In this document: positions 8,428 to 20,360 of the stretch, piece after piece
Layout of the letters: each line of letters opens with the position of its first letter
Numbering within the stretch: position 1 is the first letter of the stretch
Source: Nemophila menziesii
Taxonomy: Eukaryota; Streptophyta; Magnoliopsida; Boraginales; Hydrophyllaceae
Assembly (NCBI GenBank): GCA_029959085.1
Contig: JARWIR010000018.1
Location: forward strand, 18,227,001-18,291,000
Reading direction: 5' to 3'
Length of the DNA stretch: 64,000 nucleotides
The notes under the pieces: generated by a model
Seen by the model: only the letters and a program-made list of their open reading frames with translations
What the model was told of the DNA's origin: nothing
The model's database searches: none
Program-made: the position numbers and the translations under genes

Positions 8428-9687
8428 TTAGCAGATAAAAGCATTTACAGAAATGGTAAGGAAGGAAGAGAACATACTCTCGAGGCTTATTGCCTCGCAA
8501 TTGACATCCAAGGTAGGATTTGCTTGATCTTTCGTTAATTTCTCAAGGAGTTTCATGATGTGCACTTGATTAGCGTTGATTTGTGCCACATTATTGACTA
8601 AAGAAGTTTGAGCTGCTTTGAATTTGGTTAAACGCTCCTCCATCTTCTCTTGCCAACTTTTCTCCTTTTCTTCTTTTGAGACTTGCGTAGAACCCGCTCT
8701 TCGAAAGATATCCTTGATCCAAGCATTATCAATATAATTCCCCTTAAACTCGAGTTTCTCTTCTTCACCCAATGTAACATTCGCTTTTCACACAAGACAC
8801 GTGATCATAGTAGGAAATTTAACATTATAAACTGATTTAGGAGAGACCAAAAATCGCATCACCTCCTCATAGATCAACTGTGCCACATCTACTTCTTCTC
8901 CTCTCAAAATACAATCCAAAAGTAGAGTGTTTTTCATAGTCACATCCAAAGTTCGTGTGTTTCCAAAGACATTAGGAATAAGGAAATTGTGCCAATTTCT
9001 CGCATCCGGTTGAAGATACTTGTAAGGCCAAGGTGCCTTCAATTCTCCCTTATGTGATTGCACTTTCTCCTTGTCTAAAACATGCTCATAAAGTAATCCC
9101 TCATCAAATATTTTTCGTTTAGCAACCGCTTCATCATACTTGCAATAACCTTTCAATTTCTTAAACTTGAAGTGGTTTCTAATCTCATTAACTGTGAAAG
9201 GAACTATCTTTGCTCTAATCAAAACACAACCTTTACTATCTCGGCTAAAGAGGCCTAAATAGAATTCCAAAACTAACTCATGACATAATTCAGAACGTCT
9301 TACCATGAACGTAGACCAACCCAATTTCGCACCAGGCTCTAAGAATCTCTTGTATTCTCCTGTACCAACTTCTTCTTTGAATACTTTCTCATAAGCAAAA
9401 GGTAGTTCTTTTAATTGTTTCTCTGCAGAAGCTTTTAAGGCCTTTAAAGCTTCCTCTTTTTCCTTGGGTGTAGGACCTTGTGGAAGTTGTGTTTTCTCCT
9501 TTGCATAAAAGTATAGCTTTTTACCATTACGATTAAACAAAGACATCGTACCTCCATCTTCAACATCGTCGTTACCCTTTGATTTAGAACTAGAACCTTT
9601 GTTATTTGATTTCTTCTTGATTGGATCCAATACCTTGCTTTTCTTCACCTCCCTCTTGTTAGCTAATATTGTTGTTCTATTAGTCAT
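8428..9687 (-). pseudogene. ORF2 of element 2, putative plant transposon protein domain (Transposase_32-like), one nonsense codon
   Basis: The ATG at 9687 opens a frame of about 419 codons to 8428, interrupted by one TGA at 8790-8788. The N-terminus is Lys/Ser-rich (KSKVLDPIKKKSNNKGSSSK). The middle (YLGLFSRDSKG, WHNFLIPN, then LLLDCILRGEEVDVAQLIYEEV) resembles the 'putative plant transposon protein' domain seen in plant retroelements, whose function is unknown. The C-terminal part (QVHIMKLLEKL) may be coiled coil. The related fragment in element 4 (26936-27304) reads GTGATGAAA where element 2 has GTGTGAAAA, so the stop looks like a recent lesion. A TTG six bases further upstream is open but the ATG is the more likely start. 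A PPT-like motif lies 11 bp upstream. Confidence 0.7.
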
Positions 9688-9697
9688 CTTCAATTAA

Positions 9698-9715
9698 CCC
9701 CCAACTCAAAGCTTT
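9698..9715 (-). other. Internal PPT-like motif 1 of element 2
   Basis: Minus strand AAAGCTTTGAGTTGGGGG just upstream of the ORF2 ATG, matching 3711-3728 in element 1. Confidence 0.55.
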
Positions 9716-10090
9716 AACAACTCTTGAAATTTGAACTTGTGAATTTTTGGTTGAACAAGCTTGATTTGGTTTAGGAAAGGTGAATTGATGATGAATCTCT
9801 ATGTGGGTGAGGTGGATTCTTGATGGATTGGCTTGGATTTAAGAAATTGTAGGATGAATTTTGAAAATTTGAGCTCTTGATTCTTCAATTTGATGTGTTT
9901 GGTGAAGATTGGGTGCTTGAATCTCCTTTCTAATGATGTGGAGAGAAGATTTGAGCTGTTTTCCTTGATGATTGGGTAGTTTTTTGATGATTGGTGAAGG
10001 TTTTTATGAGCTTTAATGGAGTTGGGAGAGGTTTGGAGAAGAAAGAGAGGCTTGAGGTTTAGTAAATTCGGAATAATGACATTATCTCTC

Positions 10091-10099
10091 TTTTATAAA
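10091..10099 (-). promoter_or_regulatory. Putative internal TATA box of element 2
   Basis: Minus strand TTTATAAAA, between the palindrome array and a leader of about 400 bp that ends at ORF2. The position is equivalent to 3328-3342 in element 1. Confidence 0.4.
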
Positions 10100-10127
10100 C
10101 CTTAAATCCGCATCTTTCTCTCTCTGG

Positions 10128-10372
10128 CGGCGACCTGCGGTGCACCGGACGTATGGTGCGGTATACCGTAGCTTCTGTTACTCCAAAAAAATTCGTCTCG
10201 TCATAAAACACGCGGCACCTACCCGTGGCACGGGTTTTGGACCTGCGGTGCATGGTCCGGTATACCGCACTGATCGATGTGATTTTTTTTGTCTCGGTAT
10301 AAAACCCGTGGTACGGGTTTTCTTTCCCTGCGGTACACCGTGGCTGAGGTCCGGTATACCGCACCGCTGCTT
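10128..10372 (-). repeat. GC-rich palindrome array of element 2
   Basis: Contains CGGTATACCG twice (near 10158 and 10352), GCGGTGCACCGG, and hairpins CCCGTGGCACGGG and CCCGTGGTACGGG. Same two-motif design as element 1 but with different spacing and bases. Confidence 0.8.
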
Positions 10373-10593
10373 TAGCCTTTCCGATAAATTTTGTTTCCCT
10401 TCCCTAACTCGATTTCTCCAATACCTAATCATCAAAAACACTAATACCTTTCTCAAATATGCAATATCAACTAAAAACAACTAAGCTAAACATAAACTAA
10501 AAACTAAAAGACATAAAAACTTAAAAAATTGCGGGTTGTCTCCCGTACAGCACTTTTGTTTAACGTCTTTCAAAGTTAGACGTGTTACCTCTA

Positions 10594-13363
10594 TCAAGAT
10601 TTGCGAATATAGCCTCCCCAACAACGAGTTAGGCTATGAACATCAACTAATCTACGCTTGATCCCCTTCTTGGGTCGGATTTCTATCACCTTGGCTGAAA
10701 CAACCTTAGTGACAATGAATGGTCCTATCCACGAGTCTTTGAAATTACGTGGCCTATTTTCGCGTTTGTGAGCTTTCCATAGTACTTCATGGCCAACCCC
10801 AAACTCAATGTTTGGCTCAGTATCCACAGGCTTTAAGTGGATCTTCTCAGGAGGGATTTTGTGATGTGAAAGGCTGTGGATTACGGGAACGGTAGGATCT
10901 AACTTCCTCGGTTTCTTACCCAAGACATAGAAGGTCTCGGATACGTTCTTTGCATGAAGGGTAATGGTCCCTTCTTGGAATTTGATTACACTTTGACTTG
11001 TGGCCATGAAAGGCCGTCCCAGTATGATTGGAACCTGCTTATCTGCATCAAACTCAAGTATAACAAAGTCAGTAGGGATGGAGAACTACCTGCACGGACT
11101 AAGACGTCCTCCACTGTTCCCCATGTCCTGGTAACTGAGTTGTCAGCGAACTGCAACTTCACTGGAGTTTTCTCTGATTTCTGAAGTCCAAGTCTCTCAA
11201 ACACGGAATTAGGCATAATATTCACACCAGAACCCACATCGTACATAGCTTTCACCTTGAGCATACCATTTATTTGAATAGGAAGGTTGAAACTTCCCGG
11301 ATATTTAAGCTTTGTTTGTAGCTCTCGTTCACTTCTTCTTGAGACTCTCAGATTCTCTCTTGGGATCTCTACACTCGCTTCTTTCTCAGGAATAACTTGC
11401 GTAAAAACTTGTTGCGGTGTAAGTCCTTTCTTCGCTATCTCAAGCATTTGGGCGTTGATATTTTCAGGTGTATACGCCTCTACAAATGTCTTAAGGTCAG
11501 TGTCATCCTTAGGATTTGTATCAGGAATAGTTGGTGACACTGGTTGAACAACAGGTGGCGGTTCCACCTTCTCTTCTTCTTTCTCTTCTTGCACAGCAGG
11601 TGCAACTTCATCTTCATCTCTTGATTCCTCCTTGGAGGCTTCTTTCTCTTTCTCTCTATCCAGCTCAGCTTGATAATCCATAACCGATCGAATCTCCTCT
11701 TGCATATCCTTCAGAAGCTGTATAAATTCGGCTCTTTCTAAATCGTCCTCCACATAAACCTCAGAACAGTCAGATTCCACGGGGCTAGACTTGGTTGGTT
11801 CTTCTTCGGTATTCGGAACTTCCACGGCACTAACGGAAGCATGCGGTACTTCCTTTTTTTCTTCTTCAATTTCAAGGCAAATAGCCTTACAAGCTTCGAA
11901 CCAAACATTGTCATCACCTCCTTCGATTGCCTTCAATTCTCTCGTTTTTCCATTAAATTTGTTAGAACTTTGTTTAATTGTTCTACTTGAGTACCTAAAA
12001 TCTGAATTGCGGCATCTTGTCCTCGTAACTTCTCTTCCTGAGTGTTCATATTCGTGGTCTAACGTTCCAATATTTTTATTACTTGTTTATTGTCTATAGA
12101 TCCTTCTTGAGGATACTGAGGTAAAGCTTTCTGATCTAACGCATCGGTATAGGCTTCTTGAACAGGTTGTTGAGGGGGAGCAGGTCTATTTTGATGTTGA
12201 TTTTGATACTGACCTCTTGGTTGGAAAAAGTTGTTCTGGGGGCGCGGTTGATAATGACCAGGATTAGCAGCCCCCTGTGGATTTGAGTACTGCATACCCG
12301 GATGATTTCGGTTACCAAATTGATAACCTCCTCGGTTGGATATGAAGTAAACAGATTGTGGGTTTGTTTCGCACTCTTCCCATGTATGATTATCAACCCC
12401 ACATTGTTGACCACCTTGTGCTTCTTGTACTACGTTTGCTGCAGCTAAATTATTTTGCATCTCTAACTTCAGCTCTTTGATTTGATTCTCTAATGCGGAT
12501 ATTTGAGTTGAGTTCGCAGTTTCCGCATCTAAACGAAGCGTTCCTCGGGTCTTTGCTACAGGAGCTCGCGTTGAAGGCCAACTCCTTTCTTGTTCAATAA
12601 TATTTTCCAAAACCTCGGATGCTTCATTATGGTTCATGGACACAAAATTACCCTTTCCAATGTTATCCACCTTCTCTCTACCTTTATCATTAAGACCTTC
12701 ATAGAATATAGCAAGTTGTAGAGCGGGGGTATAACCATGGAGCGGGCATCTAGCTAATTTATGTTGAAACCTTGTCCATGATTCTCCTACTGTTTCTCCA
12801 TCTTCTTGACAAAATCTTGCAAGCTCGCTTTGATCTTTGAGTCTCATACTCTTCGGATAAAAACGGTTAAAGAATGCGGCTTGAAGTTCTGTCCATGAAT
12901 TAATTGTCCCAGGTGGTTGTCTATCTAGCCATTCGCTAGCTCTACCGGTTAAGAAGAACGAAAACATATGACAATACAGTTGCTCGCGTCTAATGCCTGG
13001 AGTAACATAGGCATCACAAATCTGCATAAACTTCTGAATCAATCTTACCGGATCTTGAATTGCTGTACCACTGTAGAGTCCATGACTTTGAAATTGACTA
13101 AGCATACCCGGATCGGGTCTAAATTTAATATCCTGGATCTCTGGAGGACGGTAACCTATCGGCTGAACATGGAACGGCACATGAAGACTAGGGAGGTCTT
13201 GCTCTACTCGATTTTGATTATTCTTCCCATTACCTCGTCCTAGTGGATGTTGGTGTCCTTGTTGTTGTCCACCAGGTGGGACAAGTGGTGGTGGTCCTCC
13301 TGGTGGATTTCCTCCAGGTGGGACTCCAAGTGGTGGATTTAACGGATCTTGTACGGCTGCCAT
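10594..13363 (-). pseudogene. Broken gag-protease-GPY/F ORF of element 2
   Basis: Translation from the ATG at 13363 (MAAVQDPLNPP) gives a Pro/Gly-rich N-terminus, a Retrotrans_gag domain (TGRASEWLDRQPPG, ARCPLHGYTP) and a CX4HX4C knuckle (CGVDNHTWEEC). A stop follows at 12059, then a frameshift near 11940. The next segment is acidic and leads into the protease (YDVGSGVNIMP, DVGS in place of DLGA). A second frameshift near 11085 is followed by the protease end (FYVLGKK) and the GPY/F-like tail (IGPFIVTKV, ending SLTRCWGGY). The order matches element 1, with no RT or integrase core. An open GTG start further upstream (13456) is possible but less likely. At least three lesions make it non-coding. 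Confidence 0.85.
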
Positions 13364-13588
13364 AGCTCTTCTTAAGGATCTTTCCTCACGAACACATTTG
13401 TTATAAGGTCCGAAACTCCTCTCAGGCTCCGATAACGGAGGCCAAGAATTAAACACTGTGAAACCTGAAAAAGACTAAAGCAAACCACAAGCGTAAATCC
13501 GGAAAAATAAAAACTAAATACTGAAAAATAAAAACTAATTAAAAACTACTACTCGAAATAGATAACCCACAAGCTAACGAGACACAAG

Positions 13589-13606
13589 TCCCCGGCAGCG
13601 GCGCCA
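13589..13606 (-). other. PBS of element 2
   Basis: Minus strand TGGCGCCGCTGCCGGGGA, the same 18 bases as in element 1, six bases inside the LTR. Confidence 0.85.
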
Positions 13607-13612
13607 AAAACT

Positions 13613-15139
13613 TGGTGTCGCCTAGGGTGTGATAAAAATATGATAAATAAAGTCTAGAAAACTACGCACTCTCACCCTAGACAGACACAGTACTGCAAGT
13701 ATTACAGGACGTATGCAAGTTTTAGTTGATAAGTTGAGTTCGTTCTCAGGGACTTAAGTGTGTTATACGAATAGGTAATAATAACGAGTAAGCAATAATT
13801 AATTAAAGACAGAAAATAAAAGAGATTGATTTTCGAAATTACTAATTAAAACTAAGAAAATAAAGACAATAAAATAAAATACTAAGAATATGAGATGAGA
13901 GATATAGCTTAGGTTTTGCTAGTATGCACTAATCCTTCTACTTCTTTCTATTAGATCTAGTTAATAAGGGAGAATATTAGCTCTTGTATACTTAGTCAGG
14001 ATTCTAAATTCCCATTCCTTAGACCTTGAGAGCGACTAAGGGGGCTACGGACACACCACGAGGCTGGTTCAAATATGGTTATCCTGCGCCACTAGGGCCT
14101 TAAGCAATCAATTTCCATACATGGTGATAGTGATTAATTCATACCATAATGACTATCTAGTTAGAATCAGTTTTGTCAGGACTAATATCGACACTAGACG
14201 TTATGTGGTGTTTCAATAATTAGACACCCAGTTAAGGTGACCATCTAATTACTATTAATAAAATCCTAAAGTGATCAGTTCTAGGACAGGTAATAAATCA
14301 AAACACATAAACAAATATAAAGGTAAGAAGCTAATATCAGATTAAAATATGTAATTCCTAAAGAAATTTAGATAGAAGAATTAGAATTCATAGATTATAC
14401 ATGATGCAAAACCCAAGCTATGGGGAATTTAGTTCATACCTGAAGGAAATAAACTAAAAGAAATTACAAAAGACATCATCTTGCTCTCTACAATAAACTG
14501 GAAGAATAAAACCTTAAGAACTAATTACTATGAGGCAAGGATGATTTACAAGTGATATAAGGGTGTATTTATAGGTGTTTAGAAGACCTAATTCGTTTTC
14601 TTGAAGGAGGTTAAGTAATGGACTCCAAGCCCAACTCAAATTCGTATGGAAATAAAGATAATTACTGCTGAACTGTTTTGATCATATCTTCTTTGTTATT
14701 GGTCGGTTTTTGCTCCATAAGATACCAAAAGAATCCTCACAGAATTATCGATGTCCCTATGAAAGGAATCTTCCAAACTCGGCTCGGTTTTGTAGTTATC
14801 ACCACTTCTTTAGGCGTAGCTGCAGAAATTCAGATTAAGGCTGCTTTTCCTTTTCCATGATTTTAGCTTTTCTTTCCTTTATCTCCAATTACCATGCTAA
14901 TCTCTTTCCATATCTTGTAGTCTTTGACTTGGACTCTAATTAATCTCCATAATTATCTTTAAAGCTTCACACTAAATAAACAATTAAACCCAATATGCTC
15001 TAAAAATATTATTTTACTAGATCAAGACTCAAAATAGGAAAGTGCACTATTTCTCAAGAAAATCGACTATTATGACTTCTAAATCACTAAAAATGATGTC
15101 TCATCCTAACATAAATCTATCACAAATGAGGAGACATCA
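13613..15139 (-). repeat. 5' LTR of element 2 (1527 bp)
   Basis: On the minus strand it runs TGATGTCTCC (15139) to GCGACACCA (13613). The TATA box is at 14566-14573. The solo LTR at 34868-36385 ends in the same TTAGGCGACACCA and belongs to the same family. Confidence 0.9.
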
Positions 15140-16254
15140 ATTACTTATGAACTTATCATACAAACAATCAACACTGTTTAACTTCAAGACTAGATTATCT
15201 TTACAATGAACGAAGGAGAGGTTCTTCACTTAGTTTAACATGGAGGCTATAGATTGTTCATCGATCCTAACTAGTATCCAATAATCCATATAATCACTCT
15301 CTATTGGTTCAATTATGTCTAGATCACATAGCAAAGACTCATAAGGTCTTTAAGGTTGTAATATTGTCTTAGGGTCAGTATGATCGTATATTTGGTTAAT
15401 TTAGAGTGAGCTTTTAGCTCTCTCCTCACTAGCCATCAACGAATCTCCCTAGGGCTTGATTTACTCTTATAAGATGTTCTCACTCAACCCAATGAATTGA
15501 TGCACTAATTAGCATCCCCAATAATCTAATATAATTGATGTGAGATATCATGCTACTTTTTCACATATATTTCTTTTCTTTTCAATTCTTTTCTCATTTA
15601 CTTTTACCCCGGCAAAGGGTTACAATAATAAATAGTGAATCATTATCAAGAGAACAATACATAAGCTCAAAGATACCCAACTCAATAATGTTTCTCATAA
15701 TGCGAACCCACCACCCCAAACTCAAGCTCTAAAATGACTTTCTAAGCATCGCGATTCGAGTGCGGGTCATATGGAAAAAGTCCTAAAATCTAAAGGGTAT
15801 GGCTTATTATGTGGCTAATAAAAGAGGCTTTAGAAAGGCTAGAAGAGGGTGAGAAGGATATAAATATAATACATGGACAGAAAGCTAAAATGCAACAAAG
15901 GCTTATTAAAGAACTGCCTTAATCACTTTCTAAACTATGCAATTTTGTTACTTTCACACCTTTAGCACGTTCATTACATGAGTTTATCAACTAGCTCAGA
16001 TCTCACGACCTACACACCCATCAAGGCGCCCTAAGATCAAACATACTTCTATTGCATTGCTTACTAATCTCTTTTTTACTGTTAGTATGTGTTTATTATT
16101 CATACTTAAAGCATATAAAATAATCAGCTCATAAACAAATTACTTATTGTCATTAACTCACTAAGTTTATGCTTTTAAACCATTAAACAAAATCTAAATC
16201 TAATCCCATCTATCAAAAAATTTAATTTCTGCTAAAACAAATATCACAAAAAAT

Positions 16255-16320
16255 AGAGATGAGGGACAACGAATCCCCACACCACCAACTCAAAAATGAG
16301 TCGTGTCCCGAAGACTCCAT
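16255..16320 (-). other. Hairpin remnant and PPT-like motif 2 of element 3
   Basis: Minus strand GAGTCTTCGGGACACGACTC followed by TTTTTGAGTTGGTGGTGTGG. Two stem pairs are lost compared with element 1, consistent with decay. Confidence 0.45.
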
Positions 16321-16326
16321 AAGAAA

Positions 16327-16877
16327 TTAAAAACTAAAACATATATCGAAAGTATAGTAAGATGGTAAGGAAGAAAGAAAACATATTCTTTGAGGCATTT
16401 GCCTCGCATGATCAGTACCCAAAATAGGATGCAGTGATTTTGTTGTATGTAAACTTCTAGTATCACTAATTTCTCCTTCTCTTACCTCCTCTTGTGATTT
16501 ATCCCAATCAATCATACAACTCTAGAAATCTCTCTGTACTCACCTTCTCTAATTTATTTCTCGAATACTCTCTCATGTGAAGGTATCCGTACATGAATAT
16601 TTGTTTTAACGATAGCTAATAGCGTCCTATAATCTTTGCTTCATCTTGGGTATAGCTATCTTAATATGAAGAGGTTTTGGTGTTTTTTCCTTGGAAGATG
16701 TAACTGCCTTGCTCTTTTATTTCACTACCTCATGCTTTCCTCTACTTACTTGACCCACTTTACCTTATTGTTTGTTCCCGAACTAGTATAAATCTCAATT
16801 GATCTTACCCAATACCTTTCTTTGATTCTTCGTCTCCCTTAACAAATAGTGTTTCCGTTCCTCTTGTCATCTCTTTT
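16327..16877 (-). pseudogene. ORF2 vestige of element 3
   Basis: On the minus strand a short start, MTRGTETLFVKGDEESKKGIG, follows a GAGTTGGAGG motif, then stops occur in all frames. The last open piece (16515-16327) lines up with the end of the element 1 vestige. No recognised domain. Confidence 0.4.
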
Positions 16878-17309
16878 AACCTCCAACTCAAAGATTTGAA
16901 CACTCTTGAAATTTTCACCCTTGAATTTAGGTGATTTGAAGTGTTGTTTGGGTTAGAAAATGTGTAAGGGTGATGATTCTCTATGTGGGTATGATGGAAT
17001 CAAGCTTGGATGATATGGGTTTGATGAATTTTGGAAGAAGGAATTTGGAAATTTTGGTTTTTGATTTTATGATTCTAGATGTTTTGGAATGATTTGGGTG
17101 TTTGATTCTTGTTTGTAGGAAGTTAGGAAGGATTTAGATACGAATCTATGGTTATTTGGGTGTGTTTTGATGTGAGGTAGAGGTTTGGTGAAGCTTCAAT
17201 GTGTTTAAATGGAGTTTGGGACTGAAATATTTGTTTTGGTGAAGTTGGAAGAGGCTAGGGTTAGGTTTTGCACAGTTAGAGTCCCTAAAATATTATAAAT
17301 AAGATTTTT

Positions 17310-17890
17310 AACCGCCTCGGGCCGGTATACCACTCATATGGCCGGTATGCCGCTCAAAATCACTGCCTTGGACCATATTGTTGACCGTCGCGATCCTTGT
17401 GCGCGAATGACGATACAGATGGGGGCTGGTATACCGAACATATATTTTTGTTTCCCCATTATATGGATATCGAAAAATTATGCTGTTTAGGTTCAAGAAA
17501 AAATGAATTCCGACCTCCGAGTGCAAAGTTATGGTCTTGTGAAGTTTCCCTGGATTTGTTGGCCTCGAACCTGTCACGGGCCGGTAGGTCGGTCATGGGA
17601 CCCTATGCCGGTCCTAAGCTTTAATGTTTCTGACCTCTACACGTATCCAAACCGTCGCGACCCTTCTTCATGGACCGGTATGCCGGTCAGTCTTCTGTCT
17701 TTATACCATCGCGGCCGTTATGCGTGAATGACAATATGGTCTAGGACCGGTATACCACTCATAGAGCCAGTATGCCGGTCAGAGCTTCTGAATTTCTAAA
17801 TCGGACCGTATTGTTGACCGTCACGACCCTTGGAGCAGGATCGGTAAGCCAGTATATGGTCGGTAGGCCGGTCCGCTATGCATGACTTGG
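17310..17890 (-). repeat. CCGGTAT-rich palindrome stretch of element 3
   Basis: Many copies of GCCGGTATACC, GGACCGGTATGCCGG and GACCGGTATACC-like boxes over about 570 bp, between the ORF1 stop and the TATA-like site at 17292-17300. The place matches the arrays of elements 1 and 2, but the boxes are built on CCGGTAYRCC instead of GCGGTRYACCGC. Confidence 0.7.
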
Positions 17891-18086
17891 AGTTTTCGCG
17901 ATCTTCTTCACCTCAAACTCAATTCATACCTTACCTGTATATCGAAAACACTAATACGTTTCTCATTACTGCAATATTTATCAAAAGAAACTAAACTAAA
18001 CCTAAAATACATAAAAATGAATTGTGGGTTGTCTTCCGGAAAGCGCTTTTGTTTAATGAAATTCAAAGTTAGACGTGTTATATTGA

Positions 18087-18737
18087 TTATTTCTTGATTA
18101 TATAGCCTCCATAACAGTGGGTGTGGCTGTGCACATCTACTATCTGAAGCTTGTGACCGTTCTGCGCTTGTATTTCAATCCGTTTTGCCGAAATAACTCT
18201 TGTAAGGACAAACAGCCCCATCCATGAATTCTTGAATCCCCGTGGTCTATTTTCTCTCTTGGGGGCTTTCCGAGCAACCTCGTCACCAACCCAAACTCAC
18301 TTTTGACTCTCTTCTTCACGGGCTTATTGTGGGCTTTCTTTTTAACTTCCTTGGTCATAACTCGGCGTGTTAGGACCTTCTCATCCACAAAGTGGAATGT
18401 TTTGGATTCTTGATCAGTGCGGAGGGTCACGATTCCTTTATTAACATCAATTATGCTACGATTTGTCGCCAACAATGGGCGTCCAAGTATCAACGTGACG
18501 TGTTGACTTGTAATGATATCAAGAATAACGAAATCTGTAGGTATAGCTGAATTACCTACTTGGACAAGCACGTTCTCAATGACTCCCTATGGCTTTATCG
18601 TGGAGTTATCTAGGAGCAGCAAATTAATGTCTTTTCTTTTGGCATCTCCCGTGCCTAACTTCTCAAACATATCCTTGTGCATGATATATCTACCTGAACC
18701 CAAGTCACCACATCACTTTGGCTTCGATGTTACCACC
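18087..18737 (-). pseudogene. Protease and GPY/F part of element 3 ORF1
   Basis: Continues the frame that ends at 20361 after removal of the solo LTR. Readable pieces are the protease active-site area (LGSG), VLVQVGNSAIPTDFVILD, an ILGRPLLAT motif, and after a frameshift a GPY/F-like tail ending in HCYGGYIIKK and a stop at 18087. This is a third divergent copy of the protease-GPY/F arrangement. A stop in the active-site area and the frameshift make it dead. Confidence 0.7.
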
Positions 18738-20360
18738 TGGTGGATGGTAGGGTGTGATAAAATAATGATAACAAAAGATAAGAACTATCTCCCTAACCAA
18801 TCATGTTACTCACTGCAATATGCAATTTTAATTGATAAGTAAGATTCGTTCTCAGGGACTTAGTGTGTAAGAAATATGAATTAGAAGAAAGTGTAGTAAG
18901 AAATAGTTTCATGGAAAAAAGACAGTAAAATAAATAGGATTAATTGTAGAGAGAATGATTAAACTAAAATTTATGCAAATAAATAAAAGATGTAAGAATA
19001 ATATGAGAGATATAGCTCAGGTTTGCGTGTATGCCATTATCCTTCTATTTCTTCTACTAGTTATAAGGGTGATTAAAGCCCTTAGGGTAAGTATCCAGGA
19101 ATCTATATTCCTGATAACCCCCTTCTGGGTGGACTTAGGTGGCGACCTAAAAATTATCAGGGAACTTGGGTAAGGGGACCTTGCGCAATGATCGGTGGTT
19201 AATCTCAAACCCTATTGACTATCTAGTTAGGCGTCAGGATCACTACCGCACACTAGACATTTATGTGGTGTTTAAACAGTTAGACACCCCTTCCGGGGTG
19301 ACGATCTAGCTTCTATTAATGGGGTAGTCTATACTCGTGCACTAGCAAGAACTACAATCAATACATCAAAGCACATAAAACAAATATAAAGGTTAATAAC
19401 CTAAATCGATTTAAAAAGGTTTTTCCCAAACAAACTTAGATAGAAGAAATTAGAATTTAAAGATTATACATATGCAAATTCTAAGCTATAGGAAATTTAG
19501 TTTATGTTGGAAAGAAATAAACTAAAATAAAGATACATACTGTCAACTTGCTTCTCCTAATGTTTTCTAAGAGTAATATGAATTAAAGACTGAGCAAAGA
19601 CATGTTTACAATGATAAGAAGGTTAGCTCAACTGGCCAAGACCATGTCTCTCAACCAAGTGGTACAGGGTTCGAATCACTCTCAGAACACCTAGTTCTAA
19701 CTTGCTTGGTGGTACTGCTGGGAGGGTGGGCATATTTTTCGTGGGACTAGCTGGGTGTGCAAAATCTAGCCTAGAACCCACGTATTAAAGAAAAGGTGTA
19801 TTTATGGGTGTTTTCTAACCCTAGGTCAAAATCTTGGAGTGGTAGGAAAGTAATTGGAGTCCGAGTCCAAGTCCAATTCAAATTCGTTTCCCAAAATATA
19901 GGACATGATAAACACTGCTCACTGTTTTGGTCATATCTTCTTCGATACTGGGCCAAATTTCGCCTAAGCAAAAAAAGCTATCAAACCTTTAAAGGATCGG
20001 CTAAAATCGCAGCCGATTTGGAATTATCTTCACTTTAGTGGGCGTAGCTGTAGATTTGGAAACTATATTTGGAAGCTTTTCCTTTCCCATTCAACTTTGT
20101 TTCCTTTTATCTCCTGATTACACCTTGGATCTTATTTCCTTAACTCCTTGGAATTGATTTGGTCTCTAAATATTTCCATAAACCTTAAGAGCTTCACATT
20201 AACACGCAAATTAAACCAAATATTCTCGGAAAGTAATAAATATCTCAAATCAAAGCATGAATTAAGAAATTATCAAATAATGGGGAAAATCCCTTAACAA
20301 TTAATCAGTTACACCTAAAAATGATGTCTCTAACCTATATTCATAAATATGGAGACATCA
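18738..20360 (-). repeat. Solo LTR with perfect TSD CCACC, containing a SINE
   Basis: TGGTGG at 18738 to GAGACATCA at 20360. CCACC flanks both sides (18733-18737 and 20361-20365). It interrupts the element 3 protease coding sequence. Without the SINE (19621-19790) it is about 1.45 kb, similar to the other LTRs. Confidence 0.9.
19621..19790 (+). mobile_element. tRNA-derived SINE inside the solo LTR
   Basis: A tRNA-like head has box A (TAGCTCAACTGG, 19624-19635) and box B (GGTTCGAATC, 19668-19677) spaced as in a tRNA promoter. The body follows and ends near an A-rich CGTATTAAAGAAAA. The related LTRs at 24240-24270 and 29216-29250 have the empty site (GATAAGAGGGTGTATTTA and GATAAGATAGTGTATTTA), so this segment is an insertion. 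The target duplication is short and A-rich (AAGAA-like) and its limits are uncertain. Confidence 0.78.

Larger units (their letters stand above)
7183..15139 (-). mobile_element. Element 2: decayed TR-GAG element with a plant transposon-protein ORF2
   Basis: Reading on the minus strand: 5' LTR (15139-13613), PBS, broken gag-protease-GPY/F ORF (13363-10594), post-stop hairpin, palindrome array, TATA-like site, PPT-like motif, ORF2 (9687-8428, one nonsense codon), hairpin with second PPT-like motif, and 3' UTR to 7183, where element 1 interrupts it. Its 3' LTR must lie left of the window. Its 5' LTR ends at 15139 inside the 3' UTR of element 3, so element 2 is younger than element 3. Confidence 0.88.

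Noticed and set aside
9687..9693. TTG start two codons upstream of the ORF2 ATG
   Set aside because: Plant start codons are ATG; the ATG at 9687 is two codons inside and fits the leader.
1..15139. Complete autonomous Ty3 element
   Set aside because: No RT (YxDD), RNase H or integrase core motif was found in any frame of elements 1-3; only gag, protease and the GPY/F-like tail are present.
19621..19695. Possible tRNA gene (box A and box B)
   Set aside because: No cloverleaf acceptor stem, and the segment continues into a 170-bp body that is an insertion relative to two empty LTR copies; it is a SINE head.
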